Positions 6,001 to 7,753 of a DNA stretch of 7,753 nucleotides are shown here, piece after piece (position 1 is the first letter of the stretch; the number at the start of each line of letters is the position of its first letter). Source of the DNA: Planctomycetota bacterium (GTDB taxonomy: Bacteria; Planctomycetota; Planctomycetia; Planctomycetales; Planctomycetaceae); assembly GCA_024278285.1 (NCBI GenBank), contig JAJRTM010000332.1, forward strand, positions 1 to 7,753, given 5' to 3'. The notes beneath the pieces were generated by a model. It saw only the letters and a list, made by a program, of their open reading frames with translations, was not told where the DNA came from and did not search any database. The position numbers and the translations under genes were made by a program.

Positions 6001-7518
6001 TTATTGCTGCATCTGAAGAAAAATGAAGAAGCCGTTCATTATCTTCATGAACTAGCTACAAAATTTCGTCATGTTGACTGCCTGGACATGCAAACTGGCG
6101 AGCAATTGGTGACTACCTGGAAAGAAAATAACGAGCAACTAAAAGATCTGTCAAATGTGAAGCTTCAGGGACTTGTTCTTGATAAACAATATAAAATATC
6201 GATTCAGCCGGAAGAGGTGAATCGCGTTCTTTTGAGCCAGCAGCTTGAGGTCAATGCGTCTCACCCGGCGGGCAGTTCATGGGAATTCTGGAACTTTCAA
6301 ATCTCTCCCAAAGGACCGCAACTGATTGCCCACTCTGCAAGTAATAAGTCAGAATTCACTGTTTCGCTGGATGGAATCATTAAATCTGTTCGCTCTTGCT
6401 CCATTCAGACGGAAGGACATTTAATCGTCTTTTGCAATGAAGGCTCTCTTGTCGGAATTGATGGCTTCGGCAATGTTCTCTGGAGTGAAAGTTTTGGTAA
6501 TGTTTCCTGGGACAACACTATTTTGCAGCCCCCCTTTGTTGGTCAGACACAATTGACAAAATCGTATGGCGTTGGGATTGGGGAAATCACACCGATAAAA
6601 GACCACCAATTCGCGTGTCGCGTTGGTAGTAAAGTTTATCTCAAACAAGCATTTTCTGGAAAAGTTTTGTGGGAATACGAAACAAATTCGCAAATCCCTT
6701 TGCCTATTTGGACAGACGAGGAACATGTTTACGTAATCAATCCCGGCAACCGAAGAATTCTGCCTTTACGTTTGGAAGATGGAAAGCCAGAACAGATAAC
6801 CCAGCTTCCTCCGCATCAGCAAATATTAGCCATGCAGGGAAATGTCGCTGTTTTGTTTAATCGTCTCACCCCGGAAAAAGGGATTTTAATTGGATACGAT
6901 TTTACGAATCGGAAAGTCATTTGGAATCAGACGTTTTCAACAACCGTTTCAATCGCGTCAGCCGGGAATGGGTTGCTCGCATTGCACGATATTGGTAAGC
7001 GGAAATTATTTGTTTTCAATCCTGTCCTGACGAACCCAATTCTATTCCAAGTTGATACACCTGAAACAACGCAATCCAAACTCTTGGTTGGTTCCGATCC
7101 GGCTCATTGGTATTTTCATTTTACGATGGAAGCCCGACCGGTAAGCCAGCCTCTGGATAATCAGTCCCCCGATAGCATCAATGGTCCGGTGATCGCGGTC
7201 AGCAAACAGACGCATAAAATCATTTGGAAGCAGAACATCAACAATCTTCGCTGGCTATCCAACCAGCCGGCAGCGCTGCCGTTTCTCATCTATGCAGCCC
7301 TGGTTCCGGGAACCTATCTTGATGAAAATGGAAACGAGCAAAGTAGTTATCTTCCTCAGTTGAAAGTCATTAATAAACAAACCGGAAAAGAAATAACAGG
7401 AGTCCCGGCTGGCTTCACTGGTTTGCTCATTGCAATGAAGCATGATTTCACAAAAGAGAAATTCAAACTCCTCTTCAGAACCGGGACCATTCTCATCGAA
7501 GAAAAAAAAGAGAACTGA
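3028..7518 (+). CDS. Exported two-propeller PQQ-type repeat / TPR-like protein, 1496 residues
   Basis: Numbering is from ATG 3028. Residues 1-28 form a signal peptide: basic start with Arg5 and Arg9, hydrophobic TLLLLVMVCFLWP, likely cleavage after TLG before Gln29. There is no lipobox Cys, so a periplasmic or exported protein is expected. Residues about 55-230 are helical with TPR character (AAYRLASLEFDEGRFLAAAMNFERL). Residues about 265-755 form a first beta-propeller, opening with WPMFRRTASRD and showing blade-ending Trp motifs (GRLLW 362, GRILW 463, GAVLW 516, KELRW 568, GKLLW 644, GISNW 682). Residues about 760-1070 are a second helical block with a TPR-like start. Residues about 1083-1496 form a second propeller (NVLW 1152, GKVLW 1215, KVIW 1299, KIIW 1400). 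Such repeats mostly build scaffolds, and PQQ binding or dehydrogenase activity is not implied. An in-frame TTG lies at 3010, but ATG 3028 gives the better signal peptide. The gene stands alone between two inverted copies of a repeat. Its specific role is unknown. Confidence 0.88.
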   Translation: MNDFRPPYRTTLLLLVMVCFLWPTVTLGQEGPLFKDEQSKEKKPWYHISYDRNLTRKMNTVIDFGQKDRPLEAAIAMQAVIEHQSDYFLESIKYRSTRQFLRGWVEQQPKEVLNAYEVQYGPAASNLLKQFQVTGQRKLLIQIVQKYLHTKAGTAAAYRLASLEFDEGRFLAAAMNFERLSELNRVSSETKPWVAIKNAYCWMKLGQEKKAREIIQQYKTRHPSKPILIAGQPKSVQQVMEIFSKQMTGKVGSPISSYQQTGLNQFDWPMFRRTASRDKLNGEFSPLPIVQWNVDLIGPLLPDDLPRKELVQEMLVKIFKELESDKYTTLPAWSPILIDQHLIVSAFGTVAAFSLEQGRLLWKSSTHDHVLEFLQSEELLTKLTIHGSGGLGNYEQYLIQQIVADLTTGTLSSDGTHVFAIRECGVINGSSRGLLQAVDDISIVPNQANRLSAFDVKSGRILWEVGGLLGGQSQEYSGHYFLGPPVIVEKNAYLLSESGGQIFLSQFDSNTGAVLWMQPLALPEAEILLDGPRRLSGCSPTFHDPYLICATNAGTIVAIDLEAKELRWIYAYKQKNEQANEASPFGRRQANSSHSPRPVSLSKMVYGSHWQDFIPVVAGHYLLVTPVDIDDLFCLNLLTGKLLWSEIRRDGLYVEVVNQQDVLIIGKQTLRSLNLKTGISNWPRSVSLSPASGRGVLRGNVYQLPTLNDGLHSYDIETGALLATTEPGTSSFQPGNLIVTGDQLVTVRNGRLIALRSLNKVQKEIKQKLLANPQDAATLSQLGQLELHLGNMQVGLSLLQKSYRIKRLPETARQITKTILNADQIVLNDEEIAELSEMMVSAEHSTEIVLRYVQALQQHHKSLEALLVLRTLVESPARANLMIPVSGERRVRVDALTKGLVKDIFSAADQLQMKKLNTEISGWFKHAVDAKQLLALQPFCTNQILSQEYRLHLVRNLASQQSPLELERHLLWLKENGSDAHQAEATARLVQLLLHLKKNEEAVHYLHELATKFRHVDCLDMQTGEQLVTTWKENNEQLKDLSNVKLQGLVLDKQYKISIQPEEVNRVLLSQQLEVNASHPAGSSWEFWNFQISPKGPQLIAHSASNKSEFTVSLDGIIKSVRSCSIQTEGHLIVFCNEGSLVGIDGFGNVLWSESFGNVSWDNTILQPPFVGQTQLTKSYGVGIGEITPIKDHQFACRVGSKVYLKQAFSGKVLWEYETNSQIPLPIWTDEEHVYVINPGNRRILPLRLEDGKPEQITQLPPHQQILAMQGNVAVLFNRLTPEKGILIGYDFTNRKVIWNQTFSTTVSIASAGNGLLALHDIGKRKLFVFNPVLTNPILFQVDTPETTQSKLLVGSDPAHWYFHFTMEARPVSQPLDNQSPDSINGPVIAVSKQTHKIIWKQNINNLRWLSNQPAALPFLIYAALVPGTYLDENGNEQSSYLPQLKVINKQTGKEITGVPAGFTGLLIAMKHDFTKEKFKLLFRTGTILIEEKKEN

Positions 7519-7535
7519 ATTTCTCCCCCTGCTTA

Positions 7536-7581
7536 TTCGCACTGTTTCAGCGATGATTAAAAATGTGCGAAACTTTTATTA
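7536..7581 (+). terminator. Weak terminator candidate after the propeller gene
   Basis: TTCGCAC (7536-7542) pairs with GTGCGAA (7565-7571) across a 22-base loop, followed by ACTTTTATTAT. A competing eight-base pair, CTTATTCG (7532-7539) with CGAATAAG (7583-7590), overlaps the same left arm. The long loop and broken T tract make this a modest candidate, but its position 18 bases after the stop codon fits. The rest of 7519-7660 holds only a small TTCAA-tttag-TTGAA hairpin (7631-7645) and no gene. Confidence 0.35.
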
Positions 7582-7660
7582 TCGAATAAGGTTTAATCAA
7601 CAGGGCAGATACGCCACGACATCTGTTGGATTCAATTTAGTTGAAACTTCCCGGCAAGTA

Positions 7661-7753
7661 TTAGTATCTTATCAATGAAATGCTGCGCAAAAGTGGCAGG
7701 ATTTTTTTAGCCACAGAGGGCACAGAGAACTCAGAGGAATATATTGAAAGATT
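7661..7753 (+). repeat. Composite dispersed repeat, right copy (42-bp core, CACAGAG units), truncated by window end
   Basis: Bases 7661-7702 are the exact reverse complement of 2853-2894, 42 of 42. A run of seven T (7702-7708) follows, then AG, then three nine-base units: CACAGAGGG (7712-7720), CACAGAGAA (7721-7729) and CTCAGAGGA (7730-7738). The order core, T-rich spacer, nine-base units is the same as in the left copy read on the minus strand. This copy lacks the 22-base segment that lies between two CCAC motifs in the left copy. The window ends before any CGCAAAGA part could appear. No reading frame here looks genuine. Confidence 0.75.

Noticed and set aside
7442..7678. 78-codon plus-strand frame at the end of the propeller gene
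   Set aside because: It begins inside the propeller gene in another frame and ends in the 42-bp repeat core, with no motif or ribosome binding site.
2853..7702. The 42-bp repeats as terminal inverted repeats of a classic insertion sequence
   Set aside because: The enclosed gene is not a transposase, similarity extends outside the arms into further repeat units, and no target-site duplication is visible.

Overview
The window looks like a chromosomal stretch from a planctomycete of moderate G+C content. I infer this from three things: an infB-rbfA translation cluster followed by an unrecognised HhH-like gene with a lysine/alanine tail, a very large exported PQQ-type beta-propeller/TPR protein, and intergenic DNA full of structured repeats. 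The lineage is an inference from gene style and was not tested by any search. All real genes are on the plus strand.

Region 1 (1-1261) is housekeeping. It holds the last 189 codons of translation initiation factor IF-2 (infB), a 275-bp spacer, and the ribosome maturation factor gene rbfA. The spacer is not plain. It contains a perfect 12-bp inverted repeat enclosing a small hairpin, a weak hairpin before a T tract, and a 21-bp tandem duplication about 45 bp before the rbfA start. A good intrinsic terminator candidate (1302-1332) follows rbfA.

Region 2 (1365-2438) is a 357-residue protein. Residues about 35-210 resemble the HhH-GPD (endonuclease III) fold, but the catalytic Lys and Asp, the helix-hairpin-helix Gly pattern and the iron-sulphur cysteines all appear to be missing. 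The last about 117 residues form a histone H1-like tail with 45 lysines. It may be a DNA-binding, non-catalytic relative of a base-excision glycosylase.

Region 3 (2439-3009) is non-coding and repeat-dense. In order it holds an imperfect palindrome, an 11-bp hairpin, a REP-like pair of inverted hairpins, and a composite repeat of TCTTTGCGT and CACNGAG-type units that ends in a 42-bp core. A weak promoter and a four-codon mini-ORF precede the next gene.

Region 4 (3028-7518) is a single exported protein of 1496 residues: signal peptide, TPR-like helices, a first beta-propeller, a second helical block, and a second propeller. Beyond it lie a weak terminator and a second copy of the 42-bp core, identical in 42/42 bases but inverted, again followed by CACAGAG-type units and cut by the window end. 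The large gene is therefore bracketed by outward-facing copies of the same repeat. That bracket and the degenerate HhH/H1-tail protein are the most unusual items here. I see no CRISPR array, tRNA, rRNA, transposase or defence system.
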